A stretch of 64,000 bases of DNA from Dyadobacter crusticola DSM 16708 (GCF_000701505.1 NZ_JNJB01000004.1:248001-312000); one strand, 5' to 3'; positions 45,511 to 55,638 are shown, counted from the first letter of the stretch. Translations and numbers: made by a program. The notes: a model not told the origin generated them from the letters alone.

Positions 45511-47985
45511 TTAAAAATCACCCTCAAGACTCTCTTTGGGCTTCTTTTTCGCCTGATGCAGCCTATAATTTAATGTAAGATTAATCTGCCGCAGCCTGCC
45601 TTGCGAACTGTTTCTTGTGTAAAAATTAGCTCCTTCCGTTATCGACCTGAACTTGCGGGAGTTGAAAACATCAATGATACTGAGCGTCAATGTTGCATTG
45701 TTTTTCAGGATATCGCGGGTAGCTGCCAGATCGAGCGTGGCGAGTGCCTTTCTTCTTCCCTGGGGGGTTTGCTGCGGCGCTTCATAGTTGCCGCGAAGCT
45801 GTACGTCCGTGGTTTTCCATAATGTAAGCCGCGACATTGCCCGTACAAACCAGCTGTAAGTATCGCTTTTGAATGTATCGTCTACATTAGCTCCATCCGT
45901 GATCGCCCTGAAAAAGTTAAAGCTTGCATCAAACTTCCACCATTGAACCGGGTTGAAAGAGCTCGTAAATTCAGCTCCGTAAGCATCTTCCGTACCCAGA
46001 TTTTCCGGCCGGGTATAAGAACTTCCATCTTCCTGCACGCGCCGGATACTCGTGATCTTCCCATTCGTATGCCGGTAGTAAAGCGAAGAAGTAAGCGAAC
46101 CTTTCGTCAGGTACTTGATGTGACCGAGTTCAAATGCATTCGTGAATTCGGGGTTAAGATCCGGGTTTCCGCTCCAATAATTGCGATTGTCGCTGTACGT
46201 GGCAAATGGGCTCAGGTCGTTGTACTGCGGCCTGCGTACCCGGCGGCTGAAACTGAGCTGGAATGCATTCTGTTTCGCCAGATCGTAAGTCAGGTGTACG
46301 CTCGGGAACAGATTGGCATAAGTCCGTTTGTTCACCTCGGCGGTCTGCTTCAACTCGGTTGTTACGCCAGTCCACTCCGCACGTAATCCGGCCTGGTAGG
46401 ATAATCTGCCCGTTTTGTTTCCAATCATTCCGTACACTGCATTGATGTTCTCCTCGTACAGGAAATCGTTTGTAAGGCCGGGGAGCGTAATCCAGCCCCC
46501 GTCACTTGCCCGCTGGGTTACGGCATAGTCGTTCGTCATATCGCGCGAGCTGCTCCTGCCCCCTGCTTCAAACTTGCCGTCTTTGGCAAAAGGATGTACA
46601 TAATCAACCTGGAAAAGCAGCTGCTTTTCGGTTTCATAGTTGACCGCCCGCTGCAGCAATGGCGCTATATCCGACGGGCTTCCATTGGGATTGAACACAT
46701 TTTCATTGTAATACTGGTCAGAGTTTTCCCAGTTATCCAGGTAACGCACATCCGCTGTAAATTCCCGGCCTTTCCGGTCGAATGTTTTCTTGTAAGTAAT
46801 GGAATATTCGGAGTTTGGCTCTGTTTCCGTTTCGTCCTGCGTTCGGATCGTGTAGCTCGTCAAATTGTCCTTATTTGTCAGATAGTCCCTGTAAGTCAGT
46901 GTTGAAAACCGTTTCCCCTTGCTCGTGCGCCAGGTATAGGAGCCGGTCAGGATGTTTTTGGGATTAAAATAATAATCAATTCCCCCACGTGCAGAATTGG
47001 CCATTCCTTTAAGATTGGTTTTCATATCCCGCTCCATGATGAATGTGGAATCATCGCGGTAAAGCTCCTGGTACACAAAGTTTTTCCCAGGCGTGTTCCG
47101 GTACGACATCGTATAGTTGATGAAGAAGTTGAGGTTCTTGCGTCTGTAATTAACATTGGCTGCCGCTCCATAGTTGGTCGGGTGGCCAGTGATGATATCA
47201 AAAGATCCATTGATCCCTTCTTTTCTTTCTTTTTTCAGAACGATATTGATCACCCCTCCCATTCCTTCGGCCTCATAGCGCGCAGAAGGATTAGTGATAA
47301 TTTCCACCCGCTCGATCATACTTCCCTGCAACTGCTGCAAGCCGCTTGCGCCTTTGATACTCACCAGACCGGAAGGTTTACCGTCAATCAATATACGCAC
47401 GTTACCACTTCCGCGCAGGCTCACATTGCCCTCTACATCCACAGCCACTGAGGGCACATTTGTGAGTATATCCACGGCAGTTCCGCCGGCATTGGCGAGA
47501 TCTTGTCCAACATTAAAAATCTTTTTATCAAGAGACAGCTCCATCGTGCTTTTCTCCGCCTGCACGGTTACCTCGTCCAAAGTGCGCGCTGATGGAGCGA
47601 CTTTGATTAATCCTAAATCCAGTGGAGAATTGGCAGCAGTGAGACGCACATTGGAAGTATACTGCGGCTTGTACCCGATGAATTCTGAAAGCGCGTAATA
47701 AGTGCCCGCCGCGATATCTACAATGAAGCCGCCGGTCTCATCGGTGATCGCCCCGCTTACAAAAGAACTGTCGGCCGATTTAAAAAGCCTGATGCTTGCA
47801 TATCCAAGCGGGTCGGTTGTTTGTGCGTCTACAATTTTACCTGTTACTTTCAGCTTTGCAGCACCTTGTCCCAATGCACCGGAGGCACTCAGACAGACGC
47901 ACACGAATAAACCTATCACCTTCAAAAATTGCCTCTGTCCACTCGCCTGTCCCGAGCCTGCCACGAACTGCCTGATACTACCCAT
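45511..47985 (-). CDS. TonB-receptor-like outer-membrane barrel protein
   Basis: An 824-residue protein of the OMP_b-brl_3 type. After a signal peptide (cleaved near GALGQ, about residue 40) come a carboxypeptidase-regulatory-like domain (VTGKIVDAQTTDPLGYASI), a TonB-receptor plug (DILTNVPSVAVDVEGNVSLRGSGN and IERVEIITNPSARYEAEGMGGVINIVLKK) and a 22-strand-type barrel with RRVRRPQYNDLSPF. The family imports or binds unknown ligands. No SusD partner or TonB gene is adjacent. The N-terminus is long for a signal peptide, so translation may begin later. Confidence 0.88.
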   Translation of the reverse strand: MGSIRQFVAGSGQASGQRQFLKVIGLFVCVCLSASGALGQGAAKLKVTGKIVDAQTTDPLGYASIRLFKSADSSFVSGAITDETGGFIVDIAAGTYYALSEFIGYKPQYTSNVRLTAANSPLDLGLIKVAPSARTLDEVTVQAEKSTMELSLDKKIFNVGQDLANAGGTAVDILTNVPSVAVDVEGNVSLRGSGNVRILIDGKPSGLVSIKGASGLQQLQGSMIERVEIITNPSARYEAEGMGGVINIVLKKERKEGINGSFDIITGHPTNYGAAANVNYRRKNLNFFINYTMSYRNTPGKNFVYQELYRDDSTFIMERDMKTNLKGMANSARGGIDYYFNPKNILTGSYTWRTSKGKRFSTLTYRDYLTNKDNLTSYTIRTQDETETEPNSEYSITYKKTFDRKGREFTADVRYLDNWENSDQYYNENVFNPNGSPSDIAPLLQRAVNYETEKQLLFQVDYVHPFAKDGKFEAGGRSSSRDMTNDYAVTQRASDGGWITLPGLTNDFLYEENINAVYGMIGNKTGRLSYQAGLRAEWTGVTTELKQTAEVNKRTYANLFPSVHLTYDLAKQNAFQLSFSRRVRRPQYNDLSPFATYSDNRNYWSGNPDLNPEFTNAFELGHIKYLTKGSLTSSLYYRHTNGKITSIRRVQEDGSSYTRPENLGTEDAYGAEFTSSFNPVQWWKFDASFNFFRAITDGANVDDTFKSDTYSWFVRAMSRLTLWKTTDVQLRGNYEAPQQTPQGRRKALATLDLAATRDILKNNATLTLSIIDVFNSRKFRSITEGANFYTRNSSQGRLRQINLTLNYRLHQAKKKPKESLEGDF

Positions 47986-48098
47986 TCTGTTTTTTGTAAT
48001 ATTTTTTGCGATACAAACTGCTTTGATTTTGCTAACAATAGAAACCGTTTTGTAAACCGGATTTACTCTAAACCGCTACATAATAGCAGGAAAGATTC

Positions 48099-48127
48099 TT
48101 GCCCTGATCTCTAAAAAGCTAACTTTG
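48099..48127 (+). promoter_or_regulatory. Promoter of the MATE gene
   Basis: TTG at 48099-48101 and TAACTTTG at 48120-48127, 18 bases apart, a strong Bacteroidota promoter ending 30 bases before the ATG. Confidence 0.65.
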
Positions 48128-48156
48128 CAACCTTTTTAGCACATCTACGCCATTCC

Positions 48157-49521
48157 ATGAAAAACGAAGCCTCACAAACGTTAAGATTAGCCTTCCCCAT
48201 TATCATAGGCGAACTCGCCCAAATGGCGCTACACCTGATCGACAGCGCGATGGTAGGCGCGATCAGCTACAAACACCTGGCGGCCGCGGCGCTGGTGATC
48301 AATGCCATGAACATTCCTTTCGTGATCGGGATCGGAATGACGATCTCGGTTTCACAAATGGTATCGCTTGCCAACGGCAGGCAAGATGCACAGCAGGTTT
48401 CGCATTACCTTTTCAATGGGTTTGTGCTCTGTACACTCACCGCAATCGCAATATCCTTTACACTGGTGTTTGGTAAAGACCTGCTTTATCATCTTGGACA
48501 AGATCCCGACGTAGTTACGCTAGCGATCCCATTTATGCAGCTGATGGGAATTTCGATCATCCCGATGTTGCTTTTTATGACATTAAAACAATTTGCAGAC
48601 GGACTGGAAAGTACCCGCACTGCAATGATATTCTCGCTTGCCGGTATGCCGCTCAACATTCTGCTGAACTGGCTGCTGATTTACGGTAACTGGGGCTTTC
48701 CGCGACTTGAACTGCTCGGTGCCGGCTGGGCTACGCTCATCACCCGCTCCTGTATGTTTATCGCATTGGCTTACGTGGTACTTAGTCACAAGACATTTGC
48801 CAAATACATCGCAGTACGCCGTAAACAGTGGAAGCTGAAAGGTCAGACTATGCGTGAGCTCCTGCACATTGGTGTGCCGAGCAGCATGCAAATAGGTATG
48901 GAAGCTGGCGCATTTGCAGTGTCCGGCATTATCATCGGTACCCTGGGCGCGGTATCGCAAGCCGCACACCAGATCGCATTGAGCTGTGCTTCATTCACTT
49001 TCATGGTCTCGATGGGACTCGCTCAGGCAGGGTCTATCCGCGTCAGCAATGCGCTGGGCAGGTCCGATTGGCACAAGATCATCGCAATTGGCAAGAGTAC
49101 CCTGGTAACTGCATTGATATACGGAATATTCTGTGCCACGATGTTCGTAGCGCTGCGCCAGATTCTGCCATTTGCATTCAACAAAGAGCCGCAGGTTGTT
49201 TCGCTTGCTGCATTACTGTTGCTGTTTGCCGCCATTTTTCAGATTTCTGACAGTACACAGGCAATCGGTGCCGGACTTTTGAGAGGTATCAAAGATGTAA
49301 AAACGCCTACATTGCTGATCGGGATTGCCTACTGGGTAATTGGGATCCCGGTAGGTTATCTGCTCGCATTTCACTTCAACATGGGCGCACCCGGTATGTG
49401 GCTCGGACTGATCGCCGGACTTACCGTTGCGTCAGGATTTCTGATCACCCGCTTTTTAAAGATGGGCAGAAGGAATGTGGCTTTGCCCCCGGCAAGCCGC
49501 GCACAGGCTAATTTCCGCTAA
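48157..49521 (+). CDS. MATE-family multidrug efflux protein
   Basis: A 454-residue protein with twelve helices in two six-helix lobes. The N-lobe begins with LRLAFPIIIGELAQMALHLIDSAMVG, the DinF/NorM-like motif, and the C-lobe begins at about residue 240 with HIGVPSSMQIGMEAGAFAVSG. It should be a Na+ or H+ antiporter for cationic or organic drugs; the substrate is not predictable. It has its own promoter. Confidence 0.92.
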   Translation: MKNEASQTLRLAFPIIIGELAQMALHLIDSAMVGAISYKHLAAAALVINAMNIPFVIGIGMTISVSQMVSLANGRQDAQQVSHYLFNGFVLCTLTAIAISFTLVFGKDLLYHLGQDPDVVTLAIPFMQLMGISIIPMLLFMTLKQFADGLESTRTAMIFSLAGMPLNILLNWLLIYGNWGFPRLELLGAGWATLITRSCMFIALAYVVLSHKTFAKYIAVRRKQWKLKGQTMRELLHIGVPSSMQIGMEAGAFAVSGIIIGTLGAVSQAAHQIALSCASFTFMVSMGLAQAGSIRVSNALGRSDWHKIIAIGKSTLVTALIYGIFCATMFVALRQILPFAFNKEPQVVSLAALLLLFAAIFQISDSTQAIGAGLLRGIKDVKTPTLLIGIAYWVIGIPVGYLLAFHFNMGAPGMWLGLIAGLTVASGFLITRFLKMGRRNVALPPASRAQANFR

Positions 49522-49639
49522 GTGCAGACCGGGTTCAGGTTATTTAACAATATACGTCGTCAGGTCATTCTAACGGGAACTGTCCGTCTTCAAAAATCAT
49601 TACTTAAATAAACCAAGCACTCATTTAGCCAGTTAGAAA

Positions 49640-51265
49640 ATGGATTTTAACGCCGCATTGAAGAACATCTTTGTCGAAGAAAGTGAAATCCCTTCGGAGT
49701 TCAGCTTACCCTCGCTGATCCACCAGCGCGAATACCTCAGCGATGGGGTGATGAAACCCTGGAATGGGCCGGTTCACGAAGTTTACTCACCCGTTTGTAT
49801 CAAAACAGAAAACGGACTTGAAAGAAAGCTGATCGGTAGTTACCCGGTCTGTACAGCTGCCGAAGCAGAGGAGTCGCTGAATGCTGCGGTTGCTGCTTAT
49901 AACAACGGACGCGGCGAGTGGCCCACCATGGGCGTGGCAGAAAGAATCCATCGTGTCGAGAAGTTTACCGGCCTCATGATCGAGCAAAAAGACATTATCG
50001 TCAAGCTCATTATGTGGGAGATCGGGAAATCGTTTGCTGACTCGGCCAAAGAGTTTGACCGGACCGTTGAATACATCTACGCCACTATTGACTCGCTGAA
50101 AAACCTTGACAGAGATTCTTCGGGTTTTGATATTGTAGATGGTATCGCTGCGCAGGTGCGTCGTTCCCCATTAGGTGTGGTACTTTGTATGGGGCCATTT
50201 AACTACCCGCTCAACGAAACGTTTACCACATTGATCCCAGCCTTGATCATGGGGAATACAATTCTTTTTAAACCCCCGAAATTCGGTACGCTGCTGCATT
50301 ATCCGTTGCAGGAAGCATTCAGGGATTGTTTTCCAAAAGGTGTTGTCAATGTGATTTATGGCCGCGGTAATGCAATAGTACCCGGGCTGATGCAGTCGGG
50401 CAAGATCAATGTACTTACGCTGATCGGGTCGAGTAAAGTTGCCAATGAGCTAAAAAAGCAGCACCCGAAAGTAAACAGGCTTCGTGCCGTTCTGGGATTG
50501 GACGCTAAGAATGCGGCAATTGTTACGCCTAACGCAGACCTTGACCTGGCAGTTAAGGAGATTATCCTCGGCGCGCTTTCCTTCAATGGCCAGCGCTGTA
50601 CTGCTTTGAAGATTATCTGGGTACATAAAAGTGTCGCAGATCAGTTCCTGCAAAAGCTGAGCGCTGCGGTAGGAACGCTTAAATTCGGGATGCCATGGGA
50701 AAAAGGTGTTTCTCTGACCCCGCTTCCGGAAACCAACAAGATCGAATACCTCGACGAATGCATTTCCGATGCGCTGGCGCACGGTGCATCTGTTGTGAAT
50801 GAAAACGGCGGCAAATCGGAAGGTTCATTCTTCTATCCGGCAGTGGTTTATCCGGTGAATAAAGAAATGAAACTGTACCATGAAGAGCAATTCGGGCCCA
50901 TTGTCCCGGTTGTTCCATTTGAGGACCTGGAAGAAACGATCGAGTTTTTGATCGAGTCAACCCACGGGCAGCAGGTAAGTATATTCAGTAACGACGCCGA
51001 TGAGGTGGCGGCATTGATTGATCCGCTTGTGAACCAGGTAAGCCGGGTTAACATCAATACACAATGTCAGCGCGGACCGGATGTGTTCCCATTCACCGGC
51101 CGGAAAGACAGCGCAGAAGGTACATTATCTGTTCCCGACGCAATTCGTGCATTCTCGATCCGCTCGCTTGTCGCATTTAAAATGAACGAGCAGAATAAAC
51201 AGCTGATCAACGAGATCGTGCATGAGGATACATCCAATTTCCTGAGTACCAAGTTCATTTTTTAA
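49640..51265 (+). CDS. GapN-like aldehyde dehydrogenase, general-base Glu absent
   Basis: A 541-residue aldehyde dehydrogenase closest in length and motifs to NADP-dependent non-phosphorylating glyceraldehyde-3-phosphate dehydrogenase. It has GPFNYPLNETFTTLIPALIMGN, the catalytic Cys320 in FNGQRCTALK and the late HEEQFGPIVPVVPF. In the usual LELGGK motif it reads LGLDAK, with Gly286 where the general-base Glu belongs, so hydrolysis of the thioester may use another residue. If active it would bypass ATP formation in glycolysis and make NADPH. A terminator lies 14 bases downstream. Confidence 0.82.
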   Translation: MDFNAALKNIFVEESEIPSEFSLPSLIHQREYLSDGVMKPWNGPVHEVYSPVCIKTENGLERKLIGSYPVCTAAEAEESLNAAVAAYNNGRGEWPTMGVAERIHRVEKFTGLMIEQKDIIVKLIMWEIGKSFADSAKEFDRTVEYIYATIDSLKNLDRDSSGFDIVDGIAAQVRRSPLGVVLCMGPFNYPLNETFTTLIPALIMGNTILFKPPKFGTLLHYPLQEAFRDCFPKGVVNVIYGRGNAIVPGLMQSGKINVLTLIGSSKVANELKKQHPKVNRLRAVLGLDAKNAAIVTPNADLDLAVKEIILGALSFNGQRCTALKIIWVHKSVADQFLQKLSAAVGTLKFGMPWEKGVSLTPLPETNKIEYLDECISDALAHGASVVNENGGKSEGSFFYPAVVYPVNKEMKLYHEEQFGPIVPVVPFEDLEETIEFLIESTHGQQVSIFSNDADEVAALIDPLVNQVSRVNINTQCQRGPDVFPFTGRKDSAEGTLSVPDAIRAFSIRSLVAFKMNEQNKQLINEIVHEDTSNFLSTKFIF

Positions 51266-51278
51266 TGATATTGTCATG

Positions 51279-51316
51279 AAAAAACCTTCTCAGTCTGCAT
51301 TGAGAAGGTTTTTTCT
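51279..51316. terminator. Bidirectional terminator
   Basis: A perfect 14-bp stem (AAAAAACCTTCTCA at 51279-51292 and TGAGAAGGTTTTTT at 51301-51314) between convergent genes. Confidence 0.85.
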
Positions 51317-51333
51317 TTTATACCAACAAGAAA

Positions 51334-53394
51334 TCAATCCCTGTTAACAGGCAGGTAGACATTGAAAGTAGCACCTTCTCCCGGCCGGCCCTCGGCACTT
51401 ATATAACCGTGGTGGTTCTGCACGATTTTCTTGCAGATTGCCAGTCCGATACCGGTTCCCTCGTACTCATTTTTCCCGTGCAGTCTTTGAAACAGATCGA
51501 AAATGCGGCTTTCGTATTGCTGATCGAAACCGATCCCGTTGTCTTCCACGCTGATCTTGTAAAACTCACTTTCGTCTCCTTCTCTGGTGGTGACCTCACA
51601 ATGAATGCGGATCAGCGGTGTTTCTCCCTGCCTGCTGTATTTGATTCCGTTACTTACCAGATTTTGCATGAGTTGATAAAACTGAACAGGTATTACGGCC
51701 ATCGTGGGCAGCTTACCAAGTTCAAAAACAACCTTTTTCTCGTCAATAACCCCTTCCAGGTCTGTTATCACCTCCTGCACAATCCCGTTAAGATCAGTAT
51801 TCACGAATTGTACGTCGCGTGAATTTGTCCCCGAGTAACTCAGCAGCGCTTCGATCAGCTTCTGCATCCGGGCGGCCGCCAGCATAATGCGGTTGAAATA
51901 ATCGGTCGAACTTTCTGAGAGGTGTTTTTCTCTTTCCAGTATCCTGCCACTGAATGCGCGGATTTTTCGGAGCGGCTCCTGCAGATCGTGGGAGGCAACA
52001 TAACTGAAAGATGCAAGCTCCTCGTTGTTTCTGCGCAGCTCAATATTTTTTACCCGCAGCGCTTCATTCAATTTGATATCCTTGGAAACATCCTGCAAAG
52101 CGCCGATCATCAGCTGGTTACCCGCTTCCAGAATAAAGTTGCCGCTCAGGCGCAAGTACTTGATGTCGCCCGAACGCGTAACTACACGATAAGTACTCTG
52201 GAGCAGTACCTTTGTTTCAAAAGCGCGGATACCGTCGCGAATAGCCTTACCCCGGTCGGCCGGGTGCAAAAACGAAATGAATTGCTCAAAAGATGGCGTA
52301 AACTCCTGCGGCTCGTAGCCGATCAGGCGGTAAAGATTGTCGGAACATTCCAGTTCATTGGTGGTAAGGTTCCATGCATAGCTGCCCACATTCGCATTCT
52401 CTTCCGAATGCTTGAAGATAGAATTCTGAATTTTCAGTTTCCGGTTCAGGTCCAGCAGCTCCATATCCGAGCGGAGCTGTTCCGTGATATTCCGCTCCGT
52501 AACAGTAACACCGTCACCCAGTTTCTCAATCGAAGCATCATACCAGTTGATCTCCCCTCCGTACGCGTGGCTCACCTGGTATCTGTCGCCCTGCCCCGTT
52601 TCCAGGCACTTCGTCAGCTTCTCGAAGACACCGTTATCAAAGATGGCGGGATAAACGTCACTGCACATCGCGCCAATTATTCCGGTTTGCTCCCGGGTTT
52701 TGCGAAAAAATGATTCTGCATTGGTATACAATATCCGGAAGTCAACAACCCGGTTGTTCTCGTTCCTGACAGCCTCAAAAGATGTGATACTGTTGCTGGT
52801 CGTGTTCAGGATAGATTGTAAAAACTCTTCAGATCTTTTCAGCTGCGCGGTCCTTTGCTCCACTTTACGTTCGAGCTCCTCGGCGAAATTTTTCTGCTCG
52901 TGCACATCCATACATCCGCCCACATACCCGATAAAAACACCATCGGCTGTGTACCTCGGTACGCCCCTGTCCCAGATCCATCGATACGTCCCGTCGAACC
53001 GCCGAAGCCTGTATTCCATGCTGAAATCCTGCCGGGCGTCGAAATTTGTATTGTAGATGTGGATGCAACGTTCCAGATCGTCGGGATGAACACCCGCTGC
53101 CCAGCCGTCGCCGAATTCCTGTTCAATAGTCTTACCCGTGAAATCCAGCCAGCCTTTATTGAAGAAGTAGCAGCCTTTATCAACGCCCGCCAGCCAGATC
53201 AGAACGGGTGCAGTATCGGCAATGATCCTGAACCGCTCCTCACTTTCACGTATCTTAGCTTCGGCTTCGATCCACCCGTCACCCCGCACGTCAGCCTGCT
53301 GCCTGGAAGAGGAAACGTTATGATCACGTGCTATCGCCAGCTCCTGTTCCAACTCGGCAATCCGTTGTATTAATGAGTTATAATCTGCATTCAT
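51334..53394 (-). CDS. Multi-PAS sensor histidine kinase
   Basis: A 686-residue soluble kinase from the ATG at 53394; an in-frame ATG at 53415 adds 7 residues. After a short coiled coil it has PAS units at about 35-165 (SEERFRIIADTAPVLIWLAG), 185-310 and 325-440, then the HisKA motif FSYVASHDLQEPLRKIRAF and HATPase motifs VEDNGIGFDQQYE and YEGTGIGLAICKK. It belongs to the same class as the kinase at 42487-44868. No response regulator is adjacent. It is divergent from the hybrid kinase. Confidence 0.9.
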   Translation of the reverse strand: MNADYNSLIQRIAELEQELAIARDHNVSSSRQQADVRGDGWIEAEAKIRESEERFRIIADTAPVLIWLAGVDKGCYFFNKGWLDFTGKTIEQEFGDGWAAGVHPDDLERCIHIYNTNFDARQDFSMEYRLRRFDGTYRWIWDRGVPRYTADGVFIGYVGGCMDVHEQKNFAEELERKVEQRTAQLKRSEEFLQSILNTTSNSITSFEAVRNENNRVVDFRILYTNAESFFRKTREQTGIIGAMCSDVYPAIFDNGVFEKLTKCLETGQGDRYQVSHAYGGEINWYDASIEKLGDGVTVTERNITEQLRSDMELLDLNRKLKIQNSIFKHSEENANVGSYAWNLTTNELECSDNLYRLIGYEPQEFTPSFEQFISFLHPADRGKAIRDGIRAFETKVLLQSTYRVVTRSGDIKYLRLSGNFILEAGNQLMIGALQDVSKDIKLNEALRVKNIELRRNNEELASFSYVASHDLQEPLRKIRAFSGRILEREKHLSESSTDYFNRIMLAAARMQKLIEALLSYSGTNSRDVQFVNTDLNGIVQEVITDLEGVIDEKKVVFELGKLPTMAVIPVQFYQLMQNLVSNGIKYSRQGETPLIRIHCEVTTREGDESEFYKISVEDNGIGFDQQYESRIFDLFQRLHGKNEYEGTGIGLAICKKIVQNHHGYISAEGRPGEGATFNVYLPVNRD

Positions 53395-53634
53395 GCCGTA
53401 CAGCAATATTGTCACTTATCAATTTACAAGATCAGGCTTTATTCGCAATCTCAATCTTGAATAAACATGCAATTATATGTACTTTCGAAAGCAATGTCAG
53501 GGATTTGATTACCGTTCAATAGTTTATTTTTTTAGTGACATTGTAATTTCCTGACCGACCTGATCCAGCCCTGAAACAGCTGCTGGAAACCTCTTTAATT
53601 TTAACCTTCTTCTACAAAAAACAGCAGATCCCGA

Positions 53635-55638
53635 ATGAGTTTACCAGCGACAGGAGACGAAGCTTTCAGGCGAACCATTTCGCAAGATGATATCGAGCGG
53701 GAGCTGCTGCAGGAGAAGCTGGCTGTTATATTCCAGTATTCGCCGGATGCACATCTTTTATTTGATGAAAACGGGATCATAGACTGTAACCAGGCAGCGG
53801 TAACAATGCTGGGCTGCAAAGACAAGAATGAGCTGCTGTCCATTCACCCGGCGGCTTTTTCCCCGGAATACCAGCCCGACGGCCGCCTTTCTTCTGAAAA
53901 GTCCCGGGAAATGGATCGGCTGGCCTACGAGAGCGGCTATAACAGATTTGAATGGATTCACAGGAGAATGAATGGCGAAGAGTTCCCGGTCGAAGTTACC
54001 CTGAACCCTGTCCCGATCAATAACAAGAAGGTTTTGCTGGTTGTATGGCATGATATTACCCACCGGAAGCAGGCAGAGGAGGCAGTCAGGCGCAGCGAGG
54101 CGATGCTGGCCGAATCGCAGCAGCTTACGCATAGCGGCAGCTGGGAAGCGGATCTGGTTACGGGCCAAAACTTCTGGTCGGACGAGGCTTTCCGGATTTT
54201 CGGTTTGGAGCCAAACAATGCAGGCCCGGATACCGAGCTTTTTTCCCGGATGATCCACCCGGATGATCTTCATTTATACAAAAAACATATAAAAGAGGCC
54301 ATTAACAACCTTCAACCGGCGAGCTTTGATCTGCGGATTGTGCTGCCGGACGGGAATATCAAGTTCATACACGCCATTGGTAAACCTTATTCAGACGCTT
54401 CCGGTAAGGTGATCAAGCTATACGGCGCGATCATGGATATTGACAATCAGAAGAAAACCGAGCAAGAGCTGATCCGTGCCAAAGAAATGGCAGAAACGGC
54501 AGCAATTGCCAAGTCGCAATTCCTGTCTACAATGAGCCACGAGATCCGCACGCCAATGAATGCGGTCATCGGCTTTACCCATTTGCTGCTGCAGCAAAAT
54601 CCTACTCCGGAACAAATGGAGTATCTGAATATTCTGAAATTTTCGGCGGAGAACCTCCTCGTGCTCATCAATGACATCCTTGATTTCAGCAAGATAGAGG
54701 CGGGCAAGATCGAGTTTGAGGAGACTGCTTTCAATGTATTGTTCCTCCTGGAAAATATCCGCTCGGCCGTTCTCCAGAAAGCCAACGAAAAAGGGATACT
54801 GCTCAAACTGAAAGTAACCAACAGCGTGAATGTAACTGTCACAGGCGACCCGGTCAGACTGGGCCAGATATTGACGAATCTGGTGAGCAATGCGGTGAAG
54901 TTTACAGAAAGTGGAAAAGTGACGATCTCGGCCGATGTGGCCAAACGTGAGGGAGATACAGTTCTGATAGATTTTCGGGTAGAAGATACCGGGATCGGAA
55001 TCCCGCCTGACAAGATCGACAACATATTCGACAGCTTTACCCAGGCAACTTCCGATACTACACGCAAATACGGTGGTTCAGGTCTGGGCCTTACGATCAC
55101 CAAGCGGCTCCTGGAATTACAGCAAAGCAAGATTTATGTCGATAGCGAACCGGGAAAAGGCTCGGCATTCTATTTCAGCCTGGCTTTCAAAATCAGTGAA
55201 AAGCAACTTGCCGAGCAGCGTGCGGGTGGTTTTACAAATACATTCAGCCTGGAAGGAATGCGGGTACTTATCGTGGAGGACAATGCGATTAACGTGCTCC
55301 TGATGCGCAACTTCATGAGGCAATGGAAAGTAGAGCACGATGTAGCCAACAATGGGCTGGTTGCATTGGAAAAAGTGCAATCAGGCGACTATGATCTCGT
55401 CTTAATGGATCTACAAATGCCTGAAATGGATGGCTACGAGGCTACTCAAAAAATCAGACAGCTTCCTGGTGAGAAATATGCCAGGCTCCCCATTATCGCA
55501 CTTACCGCTTCGGCTATGATGGATATTAAGGATATTGCATTTACGGTTGGAATGACCGATTATATCAGCAAACCTTTCAGTCCGGCTGAGCTTTATTCAA
55601 AAATTGCTGCTTATAGAAAGGACAATGACCTTTCGTAG
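53635..55638 (+). CDS. Hybrid sensor histidine kinase/response regulator
   Basis: A 667-residue soluble hybrid kinase. It has two PAS domains (about residues 25-145 and 155-280), a HisKA with FLSTMSHEIRTPMNAVIGF (about 300), a HATPase with VEDTGIGIPPDKID and KYGGSGLGLTITKRL, and a C-terminal receiver (about 545-660) with VLIVEDNAIN, phosphoacceptor Asp in LVLMDLQMPEMDG and the Lys in YISKPFSPAEL. The ArcB/BarA-type HisKA differs from the SHDLQEPLRK kinases nearby. No Hpt domain or partner is nearby. Confidence 0.92.
   Translation: MSLPATGDEAFRRTISQDDIERELLQEKLAVIFQYSPDAHLLFDENGIIDCNQAAVTMLGCKDKNELLSIHPAAFSPEYQPDGRLSSEKSREMDRLAYESGYNRFEWIHRRMNGEEFPVEVTLNPVPINNKKVLLVVWHDITHRKQAEEAVRRSEAMLAESQQLTHSGSWEADLVTGQNFWSDEAFRIFGLEPNNAGPDTELFSRMIHPDDLHLYKKHIKEAINNLQPASFDLRIVLPDGNIKFIHAIGKPYSDASGKVIKLYGAIMDIDNQKKTEQELIRAKEMAETAAIAKSQFLSTMSHEIRTPMNAVIGFTHLLLQQNPTPEQMEYLNILKFSAENLLVLINDILDFSKIEAGKIEFEETAFNVLFLLENIRSAVLQKANEKGILLKLKVTNSVNVTVTGDPVRLGQILTNLVSNAVKFTESGKVTISADVAKREGDTVLIDFRVEDTGIGIPPDKIDNIFDSFTQATSDTTRKYGGSGLGLTITKRLLELQQSKIYVDSEPGKGSAFYFSLAFKISEKQLAEQRAGGFTNTFSLEGMRVLIVEDNAINVLLMRNFMRQWKVEHDVANNGLVALEKVQSGDYDLVLMDLQMPEMDGYEATQKIRQLPGEKYARLPIIALTASAMMDIKDIAFTVGMTDYISKPFSPAELYSKIAAYRKDNDLS

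Noticed and set aside
51922-52713. Plus-strand open frame of 263 codons
   Set aside because: Opposite the multi-PAS kinase on the minus strand; composition is that of a mirror frame and no family is recognisable.
54447-55130. Minus-strand open frame of 227 codons
   Set aside because: Opposite the hybrid kinase; Ser-rich mirror sequence with no start context or domain.
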